Positions 12,502 to 24,148 are shown, counted from the first letter of the stretch. The stretch: DNA of 64,000 nucleotides from Himantopus leucocephalus (GCA_003993805.1 RSEF01000001.1:152972383-153036382); one strand, 5' to 3'. Made by a program: numbers and translations. The notes: a model not told the origin generated them from the sequence alone.

Positions 12502-12651
12502 GTGGGAAAGAGAGATACGAAGATATGAAAAACACTTGTTATGATTCAGTTATTTCAGTCTATATTATTAACTTATATGAAGTAATCAGAAATTCGGAGC
12601 CTTGCTCATTTCCTCAGTGGAAAACTTCAAGTTTAAAAGGACCAAGTGTAG
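12502..12651 (+). other. candidate exon, 150 bp, open in one frame
   Basis: A strong acceptor-like sequence (T-rich run, then ttgttattcag ending at 12501) precedes a stretch that stays open in a single frame and ends at a plausible donor (gtag/gtattcc, intron starting 12652). If real, both flanking introns would be phase 1 and the exon would add 50 codons. Unspliced, the frame stops at 12660. I do not recognise the peptide. It does not join in frame to the next candidate at 13646. Splice-like edges around a 50-codon opening arise by chance in tens of kilobases, so this is a weak call. A non-coding RNA exon is an alternative. Confidence 0.2.
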
Positions 12652-15600
12652 GTATTCCATGATGTTTGTGATTTATCGGTTCGTTATTTCCCCTGATGTC
12701 ATCTGTCTGAATCTTCACAGCCTTGCCAGAAAATCCTTTCCATGACCTGGGCTTACTTTCCCACATTCATCATCTTCATTTCATGCCACCATGTCTCTGC
12801 TCAACCTCCTGAAAAAACTCATTGTTCCCTTGCCCCATTTATCCCATCATAATTAGACTTAGGAGCCCAAATCATATGTGGTTTTAAATCTTTGTTATCC
12901 ATTGTATCTAACATGTTTCTGAAATTGCAATCACACTACTTAAAACTACGTACTGGTAAATGTGTCAAACGTTTTTTCTTCCATGCTACTCCCCATGCAT
13001 GGTGGAATGCTTTATCCACAAAGCGACTTCATTGTCCATATGCAAGTTTGCCCTCAAAACTTGTCTCAATTGCAATGCCAAAAGTCTGACAGTAAGACAG
13101 CTGGCATGTTGTAACTGCTGCTTTTCATTACCTACCAGACTGCCTCTTATGTGTTTTCTCCATCTGTTGCTTGTAACTACCTTTGGTAGTCTTGTTATTG
13201 ATCATGGGACAGACACTGCCTATTTGCACATAAAATTCACAGTAGAGCTCTGGTTCCTGTGGCACTGCCTAGCAGTGTCTTACCCTGGTAGAAATATCTG
13301 AACTGACTTCAAAGCGATCTGCAACAGGATAAGGGAGATGTGTGCAGCCCTTAAAAGACGTGCATTGCTTGTTATGAAAGTGTACGTGAAGTTATGTACT
13401 CATGATCCCCTTTTATGAATATCTGATAAGCTGTTTGCTGTGGTGCCTAGAAGCCCTCTGCTGAAGTAGGTGACATCCAGCTCTCTATCAAGGCATTGTT
13501 CTTTCTCTAAAGTACTGGTATTAATAAATCAAATCTCTTCTGAAAGAAAGAAAATATTAGATACTACCAAACCCTGTATATTCTAATGTTTTCATTATTT
13601 CAGATACTGTAGTTTCTTTTTGGTCTCATTTATTCTGCTCCACAGGTAAGCATCACACATTTCATTAGTGGAGTACCATTTGACAAAGTTGTCCCTTATT
13701 GGTGCTTAAGCCAAAGGAAGCAGATCATGATTAATGCAGAAGGAAAAGCTGCAGTTCTGTGGCTGCAGACACAGGTAAGGGACAGGTTTTATGGGGTTTA
13801 GTAGATTATTAAGATGTGACAGTGTTAAAGTCTGAGAAACGAATGAATGAAGCAGATGGAATTACGCCCTGAAAGCACAGCTATAGCCAGGGGCCTTTGT
13901 AAAGGTAGCTATTACAAACATACGGGGATATGAAAAGCAGCTACCATTAATGGTCAGAAGTGAGGCCAAAGAATCAATAAGTATTTATTATTTCAGCTAT
14001 TGAAAGTCTAATATTAGCTCACACAGGACAAATCTAATGAACAGGAGAAAACAGATTCATCTTCTTCTCATAGAAATTAGGCAAATTTGGGTAAAGAATG
14101 GTAGTAGGAGCTGATGAGCAAAATAATCCCACTGTTTTGGGTCAGCATTCTGAGCAGAAGCAGAAATTCCTTAAGAGCAAATAGAGGTTCCTGTGCATCT
14201 TAAGTTCCCTAAACTTCAGCTGTCATTCCCCTTAGCCTTCTCTAAAGCTGGCACCCCCCGAGATGTCTTGCAGCTCTGTCCTCACGGTGGCTCTTATCAG
14301 GCGGCTCTCCTTGAGCTGTCAGCTAAAACTCTGCCATTGTAGTCATTTGGTAGAGAACAATTTGGTACCTCTCTGTTTTAGTTCAACTTTTCTAAAGTGG
14401 GTGAGAGACCCTCTGGACAAAAGGGGCCGGTCAGTCCCTCCACACATACCCTGTGCTTCACTGCCTTCACACGTGCCCTCCCCTGCCTCCTCCCAAGCCA
14501 TGAGCCCAGCACAGCTCTGAGTAGGAAGGACTCACAGCTCCTTTGGCCAGATTATCAGTGCCTGCACCTGGCGTTGAGGCAAAGATTTAATTGGGGATGA
14601 GCTATGCACTCCTTTAGTTGTCTCTACAAACACTTCTGATAGATTTGGCAGTTAGAGCTGGGTGATAAAGTTTTGATGACAAGCAAAGGAAATGCTGACT
14701 TGTTCAAGCTTCTAATGGGAACATATGGCTGCAATTAAATGTTTTCAGAAGGATTGCTTGGGACAGGATGGACTTCTGGTAAAAGACTGTGACAAATGGT
14801 TAGGGTAGTTACTTGAGGTAAGGATACTGGGGGTCCAAGGCCCCATGCTTCTTTATGCATGGGGCAGAACCTGAAACTTCTGCCTGTCAGGCAAGTACCT
14901 GGTCTGATCCGTTGCCTGGATACTCACTAAAGCTTTCTGCTGTTGTATAACCTGGAGGAAGGTGAGGCTGTCTCCACCTTCAAAACTTGAAAAAGTCTCA
15001 AAGTGAATCTGAATCACCTGATAGCACTGTATGTAGGACAGCAGAATCGCTCTCTGTTCAAATCTCCCAGCACTTCAAAGAGTACTGTAATTTGTCAGTG
15101 ATTTCTCTCAAATGTCTTTCTAAGGCACGAACTGCTCTTTAGAGCTATATCTTTCTGTGGCACTTTGTCAATGTTTTTGATACTATTAGGAGTTATTTTG
15201 TCTTGGCTCTTTCCTAATTTCTCAGAAGGGACTGTTTTAATCACGGTTTCCACTGCTCTATCTAACACATTGTGCAGAGCAGCTTTTATTTCAGCAGCTC
15301 AGAAATGTTCTTCACTGAGTGGTCAGTGCATAATTGCTCTGATGGTTCCCGCTGCCTTCCTCATTACTTATGCTCAATAATCCCCACCAAACCGAAAGGC
15401 AAAGAATTACACTGAATAGCTAACTTGTAAACAGCTTCTTCCCCACTGGAGGGCCAGCCACTGTGTCCAAATTAAAACACCGTGCTGCAAACATTCACAG
15501 CAAAGGGGAGGGAAGCGATAACAGGCAGAGGGCAGAGAGAGCTAGGAAACATTGGCTGTCATTAAACAGGCAAAATATCCAACTCTGAAATCAGCGTCAC

Positions 15601-18516
15601 TTTACCATGTTAACATCAACGAATAGGAATTAATGGGTGACATGCCCATGTCCCCCTGCCCACTTCACTTTTGACTTTGATCCCTGATTTATGTGAAAAA
15701 TGGATTGTGCTGAGCTTAACCATCACCAAAGGGAAACAGAGCACAACAGGTAGCAGAATGGCAGCCTCAAGAAGTTGTGTGCAGCTGCCTTTTTCTGCAC
15801 TGTAATATCAATATGTGTGTTTGAAAGGTGTTGCCTTTCTTCCAAGATGCCCGTCACTGGCATAGCCAGAACGGATGTTTTTATCAGAAATGAAAATGGG
15901 ACCTAAGTCCGCAAACTCTAGAAAACATTTCAGGAGGTTACAAAACGCATTGATGATGATGGATGCCCCAGCCTTTCATTTACAAACATCACTTTACGGC
16001 ACACTCCTTTTGCCTGTTGAACAAGGACTTTTGAGGTCACAGACAAACACGCTCCTACTTTATAACTGTATTTTACTTGGCCCAGTATCAGTGTGTTCAA
16101 AGTCCTACTTTATCAGGCCCCTTTGATGTGTAATGCCACATTGAAGTATATATTCTGTAGCTATGCCTTGAGCTATTGTGTCTAATAGGCTTTTTGGTGG
16201 CTTTTCAAAAACGTTAAACATATGTAAGGTTTAAGAAGATTCACAGGCAAGAAAGCCAGTATGCACATCCATCCCTTACTAGGCTCAGCATGAGAACATG
16301 AGACAACTTCAAAGCTTCCAAACGCAAAATTCAAAAGGCTCAAGAAAGCTTTTGCCTGAAAACAAACTTCTGATCAAGCACTTCCACTGAATCTTCTGAA
16401 GTAGGGCAATATCCACAAGAGAGCAAAATCAGCACAATAACCCTCGATCGCATTTCTCTGGAATTTATTTCTTTTCCTGTGACTTTCTGTACATTAGTGC
16501 TTCTTTGCACTTGAAAGCAAAATCACTTTCAAACAGTTATGAATTCAAAGCACAGTTGTTAAATCTGAATCATGCCATAGGTGGATGCTGCTGTTCCAGA
16601 GTGACTGGATTGCTCCTGCTCAGTTGGAAGCTGGACTGAGCCCAGACAGAGTAAAGTACTCCAGAAGATATGAATGTTTTTATGAGTGTAGCCACAGCTC
16701 CCGTTTTTTTTGTACAGGAACAGGTTTGGATGTGTACAGTCAAGCAAAGGAAAGTTGTATTCCGTGTGTTTCAGAAACGAACAAAACGGTGATAGCTTTG
16801 TCTTTCTCTTTTAGCCATGCTATGGAAAAGCAGTAGAGGGTAAGGAATTCTGCCTCCATAGTTTAGGTCCCTAACTGAGGTCCTTTACTGGCCACAGTCT
16901 CCTAATTAACAAGGCAAGGAAGACAGCTTTGTGTTCTCCAGAGACAGCTCCAGTCTGCGTCACTTAGTGTTCCTTGACTGCATAGAGAACTCGGTCACCT
17001 CCAGAAGGTGATCTAGTCTATTGGACTCCAGTGACGTCCACAGAGAGTTTACAACAATCAGTAGGCAATACTGAGTGTGTCCGTATAGCCAGCATTTGTT
17101 CTGCCTAGCCCTGTTCTGAGATGGAGGGGAAAAAGTAATGCAAAACAAGAATGAGAGTAGGGTGTTTTGATTTTGTTTGTTTCTTTGCTTCTTTGGTTTG
17201 TTTGTGGGTTTTTTAATAGCCCATGAGTGTCCCATCACGTCCCCTGTGATGATCCTGCACTCTACTGCTAGGATGCAGGCATATCCGGTGCTCTGGTCCT
17301 TCCTCCAAGAACTGCTAGTCCTCAATCCCTGATGGTCAAATATATGCAGCCTCAGAAGTCTCGGGTCTGGAAGCACAGCCTATGTCCAGCCATAACCACT
17401 CAGCCAGGAACTTCAATTTATTTGGTTTTGGTTTTCTTCCTCTGGGACTCTTGAATCCTCATCTGCATGGTAGGTTGGCTTTTGCGGAAGGTCTGAACAG
17501 TGTGCCCTGTGGCCCACTGTATTGGTGGGGTATTGGTGGGTGTATTGGAAAAAAGGCCTTCTGCTACTCTTTGAGTAGAGTAAAACCTAGAACATCCAAT
17601 CACTCAAGGTGGACTGCACTGCTGCTGGCTACCAAAATTACTTACACTACCAACATAATTTAGCATTTCAGCCTTTCCTTATGGGTTTTATATGAAGTGC
17701 AGGCAATTGTTGATTTAAATGTAGATTACAAGAGAACTTTTGACATGAAACTAATGGGCACACCGCCAGAGTAGGCATCAAAGTTTGGTGATGAAAGTCA
17801 ACATCCAAGAAACTTCTAGAATAAAAAGGGAAGTTTTAATTGAATTAAGTTTTTCTAGCATTAGACAATCTTGGAAAGATTGTATGGCCTTTTTGAAATT
17901 CACACAGGGACACAGGTATGTAACCTCTACAAAGGTAGCATGGAGGTTGGTAAAATCCTACCAGAGTTACTGCAATATACCTTCAGAAATCAGCTGTCAA
18001 AAATCAAGAAGTGCAAGGAAGATCAGCTTTCACCCATTACATTTTGTCAGGAATATAATTTCTTGATTTATTCCTAATTTCTTCTTTATGACAGGTGATA
18101 CTTGATCAAAACAGATCTTTTGTGATTTTCAAGTTTTAGGCTTCATAACTAGATCTTATAACAAATTGCAGAGTATACAAACAGGAAAAAAACACTGTAG
18201 ATAGCAGGGAACAGGGTTTTGGATGGAAGTCACATAAAAATTAGTTTTGAATGATTTCATCCTTTTAGGATTTTTGCGCTAGTTGATTCTGTATTCTTTT
18301 TGTTTTGCTAACTAAAGCCAAAAATCAGGAAGATGTAAAGCCCAGCTAAACGGTGTTTGTAAATTTATAGGTATGAAAATAATCTGCAGTCAAGAGGAAC
18401 ACATTTGTACCTGGTGGCTGAGCATTTCAATTTACACTTCTGTGCTTTCCTCAAACTACTTCCACTGAGTAACCAAGACCGTCACAGTGATATTGATCTC
18501 TAACTCTAAAAAAACC
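12652..18516. other. gene-free sequence around a second exon-like stretch
   Basis: No recognisable gene apart from the exon-like interval 13646-13774. A T/G-rich low-complexity tract lies at about 17160-17215. The block around 15400-15660 is rich in homeodomain-like ATTAA words and lacks repeats, so it could hold a conserved non-coding element, but nothing in a single sequence proves this. Confidence 0.5.
13646..13774 (+). other. candidate exon, 129 bp, 43 open codons
   Basis: The interval is preceded by a pyrimidine-rich acceptor-like tract (tttattctgctccacag, ending 13645) and followed by a near-consensus donor (acag/gtaagg at 13775). Its length is a multiple of three and only one frame is open, giving 43 codons. 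Both edges carry the string cacaggtaag, so the left edge could equally be read as a donor. I do not recognise the peptide, and there is no in-frame partner exon nearby. A spurious or non-coding exon is more likely than a conserved coding one. Confidence 0.2.
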
Positions 18517-18738
18517 CAACCATCCCTTATTTCTTTCTTCTATTTTCTTTCCTTTTGTTTGTTTCTCTTCTTATCCCATTTATCATCTACCATTCTGTGT
18601 TATTCTAATGCTACTGAGGTTAAACANCAACCATCCCTTATTTCTTTCTTCTATTTTCTTTCCTTTTTGTTTGTTTCTCTTCTTATCCCATTTCTCATCT
18701 ACCATTCTGTGTTATTCTAATGCTACTGAGGTTAAACA
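18517..18738 (+). repeat. assembly duplication around N at 18627
   Basis: The left copy is 18517-18626 (110 bases) and the right copy 18628-18738 (111 bases). Both begin 'caaccatcccttatttc' and end 'gaggttaaaca'. They differ by one T in a homopolymer and one a/c substitution. The lone n lies exactly at the junction. This is the same contig-overlap artefact seen elsewhere in the window. The open frame that spans it reads the same peptide twice, which confirms duplication of the DNA and does not indicate a repeat protein. Confidence 0.88.
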
Positions 18739-18806
18739 CTGAAGTACCTGAGCCTCTTGACATTTTCTCAANACTGAAGTACCCGAGCCTCTTGACATTT
18801 TCTCAA
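18738..18806 (+). repeat. second short assembly duplication around N at 18772
   Basis: A 34-base segment starting 'actgaagtacc' occurs at 18738-18771 and again at 18773-18806, with one t/c difference and a lone n between them. It starts where the preceding duplication ends. A very short contig or read fragment therefore appears to have been strung between two neighbours. Confidence 0.85.
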
Positions 18807-21567
18807 AGAAAACCAAGTGTTTATGGAAGGGGCTGATGTGTCAAAATAAATGTACTTGTAGAAGCATGTTGGCTCTGATGAGCTTTGAGTGGAGCAGAGG
18901 TATAAGTTTGATCGGCAGGCTTTGTTTCTCGAAGTTCTGCATTTTGGGGATGCCAGTCTTTCCCCATGACACTGGGGAAGCCTTGCCTACAGGTCGCAGC
19001 AAATCAGCTGCAGCTGGAGCTCATATGCCTTCCAAATCTTCCTTCTGCTGAAAGGCCTGAAAATTTAACTTTTCTTTCTAAATTAGAAAAATCTTTTTTT
19101 CAGAATTTTAATTTTTTTTTTCCAAAATGAGAATTCAACACCTAAATCACCTCCATTTCAGACACTGCAATCTCCTTTTCCTCCACCATTCATGTCTGTA
19201 TGTTCACATGGTAGAGCTGATATCCATCTCACCGATTAACCTGGAAAAAAAAGAGTTGAGGAAATGCTGATTGATGCCATGTTCTTCTGTGATTAGAAAT
19301 CATATGCTAAGAAAATAAGTTTTAAAGGCTTTTATGAAGCATAAAGAAAAAAGAAAAAAAAACTTTATTCTAATGCCCCCTAAAACAATGAAATTAAATG
19401 ACAATAGATATTATTAAGATTTTAAAAATCCATGGGGCACTTACTTTAGAATTAAAAGGGGAAACAGTTATCTTAAACAGAAAATCTACTCTTGTTCTAC
19501 TATGCACTAGAGCAAGATAAAACAAACAAACAAACAGTGGGAATATTTCAAAGCTTCTTTTTTTTTTCTTTTTCCATAAAGTAATACTAAATCACAGTTT
19601 TTTCTTTCATCTTTATTCCAAGGTACCACTTACTCCTAGGAAGTATTTATTCAATATCTCTTTGGCTTAATATGATGATCCTGTTTGGTTTTTTTTTCTC
19701 CCCAAATATCACTTGAATGAATTGCAACTGCCAAAGTAATGAAATAAATGAGTAAATAAAATCTAAAATAAAAGATTTATCAAATTTTAACTTGATTATT
19801 TGACTGAATATTTTATGTATTAATAAATAATGTGTTGGTCCTGATTTTAGTCCCAGAATCTTTGTTGCTGTGCCTTGAAAGGAAAGATAATATTTATTTT
19901 TTCTAGACTGTTTGTTTTAGGAAAAAAACCCAAACAAGTACTGCTTAGCCTCCAGAGCCCTGAGTAATATTGCTTCCACTCGGAAGAAAACACTGGCATT
20001 ATATAGATTTTTTTCGTAATTGTCTGCTCTGAAAAACAAAACAACAAAGTGCACCCTCTGATTTCCAGTGTCTGTGGGAACCTGGGTTGCACACTGCTGT
20101 CCCATCAGGCTGGGTCTCACTGGTAGGCCTTCCACATGTTTTATACGTACCCCTACCCCAGACACAGCTAAGCCACCACTCTGGTGCAAGACATCCACAG
20201 TTTCGGGAGTACCACGCAGATCCCTGCAGGGCCTGAAAGCCCGTTCCCAATCCTTGCTAACCTGCTGGGACTCTCCCTGCTTCACTAATAAAAGCATCTT
20301 GCAAAGTTGTGCGATAAGGGAGACAGACAGCTGCGTGGGTCGTATCCGGACATTGACCCAGACAGGGCAGAGCATTCGCTCCAGTCCCTTCCTGCAGTCA
20401 AACATAACCTGTTGATGGCAAAAGCAGAGATGCCCTACTGCATTGCTCTCTCCTCCCAGGGCAAAGCCAGGGAGAGAAGTGCCATCAGCCAGTAAAAAAT
20501 AAAAGCTGCCCACAGAAACAACCAAGCGTCAGGTTCACTCATCATCATCTGATAACCCCATGGAACAGGTGATCAATATTCATCAGCATCACAGTTCTCC
20601 TGCTAGTGATGGTTAATGGGCTGATAATGCCATCCTCCTTGTAGCCAAATCCCATCAGGGACCAGACAGCTGGAGCTAAAGGAGAAAACTTATCAGATCT
20701 GGCAGGAGACAGTTTAGGAGGCTAAAATTAACCTTGGACCGTTCACAGAAAGAACTAATTGTTTGTGACTGCTAGATTCCTGCCAGTGGCAAAGGTTTAT
20801 TGCTGCATAGATCTTAACCTGATACTAGTTTTTCTGCAGCAGGAGAAAAGAAAGAAAATGAAGCAGGAAAAAAAGAAATCCCATGGTTATTTTTAACCCC
20901 TCCCCCACAAGGAAATATAAATTAGCGTACACATAATGAAAATTAAAGCTGTAGCTAAAACCTCATGCGTTTGTGCTAAAATGATTGAAGTTGCTTCAGT
21001 ACTCCAGAACACGTGAATTCATGAGCCTTCATGAAGAAAAGAAGAAAAGCCTGTCAGAAAAACCCAAGTCTGCTGAATTACTCTCACTTTATTAAGACCT
21101 CCAGTGATATCATTTCCTCCCCTTCCCCTGCCAGCAGTACACAAGATGGAAGCTGTTTTAGACCAAAGAGTCATCGGCTGGAACTCATGAAAAAGGAGGC
21201 AAATAAACAAGCGACGTGACCAAAGGCGGTGGTAGACTTTACTTCAGGATCTGAGGACATGCAAGAGAGGGAAATGTAACACTTGGCAACATGCTTGAGT
21301 TACAGATCTCGTGACTTTCGGGCATAGTGATGTTCAGCAAATGTACTGAGTAACAGAACTACAGAGCAAACTCCAGTACAAGAAAGTGAACCTGGAAAAC
21401 TTGTGCCCATGCAGCCTGCGTGGGGAAAGAGAGAACTGAGCTGGAGAACAGGTTTGCTTCAGAGAAGAAGAAAAAGAATTGGTGGGAGTACAAGATAAGT
21501 GGGCAAGTGAGAAGCCAACACATTGAGTCCAACAGAGAGGAATGGAGAGCCAAGGAGCCCTTGGTAG
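18807..21567. other. gene-free unique sequence with a 202-codon chance frame
   Basis: No recognisable gene. The minus-strand frame at 19917-20525 is the longest in the window (202 codons), but it has no recognisable motif, starts and ends without splice or promoter context, and covers a GC-richer patch where stop codons are rarer. Short A-rich and T-rich runs occur at 19340-19360 and 19557-19575. Confidence 0.5.
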
Positions 21568-21572
21568 CTGGT
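21568..21572. repeat. left target-site duplication of the LTR (ctggt)
   Basis: The five bases ctggt directly precede the TG that opens the LTR. The identical five bases follow its terminal CA at 22707-22711. A 5-bp duplication is made by retroviral integrase at insertion. Confidence 0.9.
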
Positions 21573-21756
21573 TGTGGTGGGTTGACCCTGGCTGCACACC
21601 AGGTGCCCACTAAAGCAGGTTTATCACTCCCCTCCACAGCTGAACAGGGGAGAGAAGATATAATAAAAGGCTCGTGGGTCGAGATAAGGACAGGGAGATC
21701 ACTCACCAATTACTGTCATGGGCAGAACAGACTCGACGTGGGGAAAATTGGTTTAA

Positions 21757-21762
21757 TTTATT
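21757..21762 (-). terminator. LTR polyadenylation signal AATAAA
   Basis: The plus strand tttatt reads AATAAA in the LTR sense. It lies about 185 bases before the minus-strand end of the LTR, which would make that remainder the U5. The position fits the usual R/U5 organisation. Confidence 0.6.
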
Positions 21763-22021
21763 ACTAATCAAATCAGAGTAGGATAATGAAAAATAAAACC
21801 AAATCTTAAAGACACCTTCTGCCCATCCCTCTCTTCTTCCCAGGCTCAACTTCACTCCTGAATTCTCTATCTCCTCCCCCAGCAGAGGTGAAGGGGGACG
21901 GGGAATGGGGGTTGTGGTCAGTTCATCACACGTTGTCTCTGCTACTCTTTCCTCCTCAGGGGGAGGACTCTCCACACTCTTCCCCTGCTCCAGTGTGGGG
22001 TCCCTCCCATGGGAGACAGTT

Positions 22022-22180
22022 CTCCACAAACTCTAATGTGGGTCCTTCTGACAGGCTGCAGTTCTTTGTGAACTCCAATGTGGGTCCTTCTCACAAGCTG
22101 CAGTTCTTCATGAACTGCTCCAGCATGTGGCCTTTCCACAGGGTGCAGTTCTTCAGGAACAGATTGCTCTAGCATGGGTC
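22022..22180 (-). repeat. internal tandem repeat of the LTR (~42-50 bp unit)
   Basis: About three and a half imperfect units are built on 'gtgggtccttct', a ca-rich step, 'gctgcagttctt' and '-aactgctccagcat' on the plus strand. Unit length is 42 in the first and 47-49 in later ones. In the minus sense the 42-bp unit corresponds to 14 residues. A related but looser motif ('catgggctgcag') continues to about 22380. Confidence 0.7.
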
Positions 22181-22514
22181 CCCCACAGAGTCACAAGACC
22201 TGCCAGCAAACTGGCTCCAGCACAGGCTCTCCACAGGGTCACGGCCTCCTTTGGGGACATCCACCTGCTTCAGCGTGGAGTCCTCCATGGGCTGCAGGTG
22301 GATATCTGCTCCACCATTAACCTCCATGGGCTGCAGAGGGACAATGTGCCTCACCATGATTGTCACCACAGGCTGCAGGGGAAACACTGCTCCAGTGCTT
22401 GGAGCACCTCCTCCCACTGCTTCTTCACTGACTTTGGTGTTTGCCGAGTTGTTGCTCTCACGTATTCTCACTCCTCTCTTCTGGATGCTGATGGAGTTGC
22501 GCAAGTTTTTTTCC

Positions 22515-22534
22515 CCTTCTTAAATATGTTATCC
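22515..22534 (-). promoter_or_regulatory. TATA-like element of the LTR
   Basis: In the LTR sense the sequence reads gataacatatttaagaagg. The core catatttaag is the only TATA-like string near the minus-strand start, about 175 bases into the LTR. It would give a short U3 and an unusually long transcribed R segment (about 750 bases) before AATAAA. Confidence 0.45.
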
Positions 22535-22706
22535 TAGAGGCGCTACCACCATCACTGACGGGCTCAGCCTTGGCCAGCAGCAGGTTTGTCTTGGAGCCAG
22601 CTGGCATTGGCTCCATCAGACATAGGAGAAGCATCTAGCAGCTTCCCACAGAAGCCATCCTTGTAGCCCCCCCACTACCAAAACCTCGCCATGCAAACCC
22701 AATACA

Positions 22707-22711
22707 CTGGT
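22707..22711. repeat. right target-site duplication of the LTR (ctggt)
   Basis: Identical to 21568-21572, directly following the terminal CA of the LTR. An exact match suggests a fairly young insertion, but five bases are too few to date it. Confidence 0.9.
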
Positions 22712-23726
22712 ATAAAGAAAACTGGAACTAGTACCAGCAAGAGGCCCTTACTAAGAAAAAGAAAATTAAAATCCCACCACAGGAGCTGACGTAGAGAAAA
22801 CAAGAACCGAGAAACAGGATTGGAACTAAGCGGATGTTGAAAACAGCAGGGAGGACCCTACAGGGTGTTCTTGGCATTAGGACAAGGACTTATGCTGGAG
22901 TGGGCCAAGGTTGTCTACACTAAGCTAGAATGATCAAAGAAGAGAAGGTTTAAGTTATGTCTCTGGAATTCATCCTGTTATCAAGAGAGGAATGTAAATG
23001 CATAGCAAGAAAAATCAAAAACAAACAACAGGGATTGGTTGTGGTAAGAAAGTTTTAACTTCCAGTGACAGGTCTGCAATCAGGTAAAAACAGTTTTTCT
23101 TGAAGGGTTGACACCATACAGGAGTCTGGGATACTGAGGTGTGATGTAGATGACTTAAAAGTGAGAAATAGAAGAATGGAGAAGTGAATTGATCTGGAGA
23201 CACTTCTGAATCACCATAGTGTTAAAACCTAGCTGAAGAGGGCTCAGGTGAATGAGGATTCAGTAGAAGATTAGATGTCGGAGGATCCATAGGAAAGAAT
23301 GTTTAAAAAATTCTCCTGAGACAATTTGATGAACCAGTGATAAACCCTGAGGGTTAGATGTATATGTGGATCAAGGATCTCTGTGATGTGAGTGTAGAGA
23401 TGAATAAATACTGAGTTGTACCCTTAAATGAGATTTTAATTCCTTGATGTTTATCACCTGAGACTGAGAAATGTAAGAACTGCCAAAGGTCGAGCTGAAT
23501 TACACAGTATAAAAGATATTCACGCAGAATATCACGTAGAATAAGTTCTTCATAAGAAGCAAAGAAGATGAAGGAAATTAGTGTGATTTGTTTCAACCTA
23601 AAAGAGTGGATAGGAATATTTTAAAGAAAGCAAGTAAACTGTTAAGTGCATTTCCTTGTCTTGTCCAGGGAGCATGTCTGATACCTGATTTCTTTCATGC
23701 TTCTCCCAGAAAAACTTAGTTAGCTC

Positions 23727-23745
23727 AAAAAAAAAAAAAAAAAAA
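23727..23745 (+). repeat. A19 homopolymer
   Basis: Nineteen A in a row with no recognisable retroposed body upstream and no target duplication seen. It is a simple homopolymer. Confidence 0.85.
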
Positions 23746-24148
23746 TGATGACAAAGTCACTTAGCAACACAACTTTCAATGTTAAGCTAAACCACTTCCA
23801 AGAGCGGTGTTATCTCTCCATCAGGGAAAGCTTGGGCAGACATGCAAAGAGCTGAGTTTGCAAACAAGTGTCTAAGTCTGTGTATGAATGGCAGAGGCTG
23901 TGTAAGGCAGGTTGACTTCTATTCCTCCTGTGTCTCTTACATGTAAAATACGCTAAAAATAAGCAGAAGAGAAAAACTTCAGGATCCTGGTTGGTGGGAT
24001 AAATATGCATTTGAGACTGTTTCTCTGCCAGCACAAACATCTCAACTGAAAGGTACTTGATTGGAATAATTTCTTCTGTGTCCCAGTCAGCACCGACAAG
24101 ATTACCTGGCAGAGAAAGGTAACCATGCATGTATTTTCCTTGGCATAC

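Larger units (their letters stand above)
21703..22504 (-). pseudogene. broken coding-like frames inside the LTR
   Basis: Three overlapping minus-strand open frames tile the middle of the LTR: 111 codons (22504-22169), 77 codons (22175-21942) and 108 codons (22029-21703). Each is in a different phase, as expected if one ancestral frame acquired two frameshifts. The second frame contains an imperfect 14-residue repeat with cores of the type ELQPVRRTHI. The third is rich in Glu and Pro. They begin just downstream of the TATA-like box and run to the polyadenylation signal. I do not recognise the product. The peptide could instead be a by-product of a GC-rich repeated LTR with few stops. Confidence 0.45.
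21573..22706 (-). mobile_element. solitary endogenous retrovirus LTR, avian family
   Basis: A complete 1134-bp LTR with terminal TG...CA on the plus strand, flanked by an exact 5-bp duplication, and with no viral internal region on either side. It arose by recombination between the two LTRs of an integrated provirus. The sequence (plus-strand start tgtggtgggttgaccctgg, end ccaataca) is one I recognise as a frequent solo LTR in neoavian birds. Transcription sense is minus. Read that way, a TATA-like box lies at 22515-22534 and AATAAA is the complement of 21757-21762. The last ~185 bases share their layout with the U5 of the LTR at 32244-32783 (ttatctc, a GGGGAG block, then gccagggtcaac near the end). 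I give no subfamily name because that needs a library search. Confidence 0.92.

Noticed and set aside
18487..18720. Frame with an internally repeated peptide
   Set aside because: The repetition comes from the single-N assembly duplication.
19917..20525. Longest open frame in the window, 202 codons, minus strand
   Set aside because: No recognisable motif, domain, signal peptide or splice context. It lies partly in a GC-richer patch with fewer stops, and other frames there are also long.
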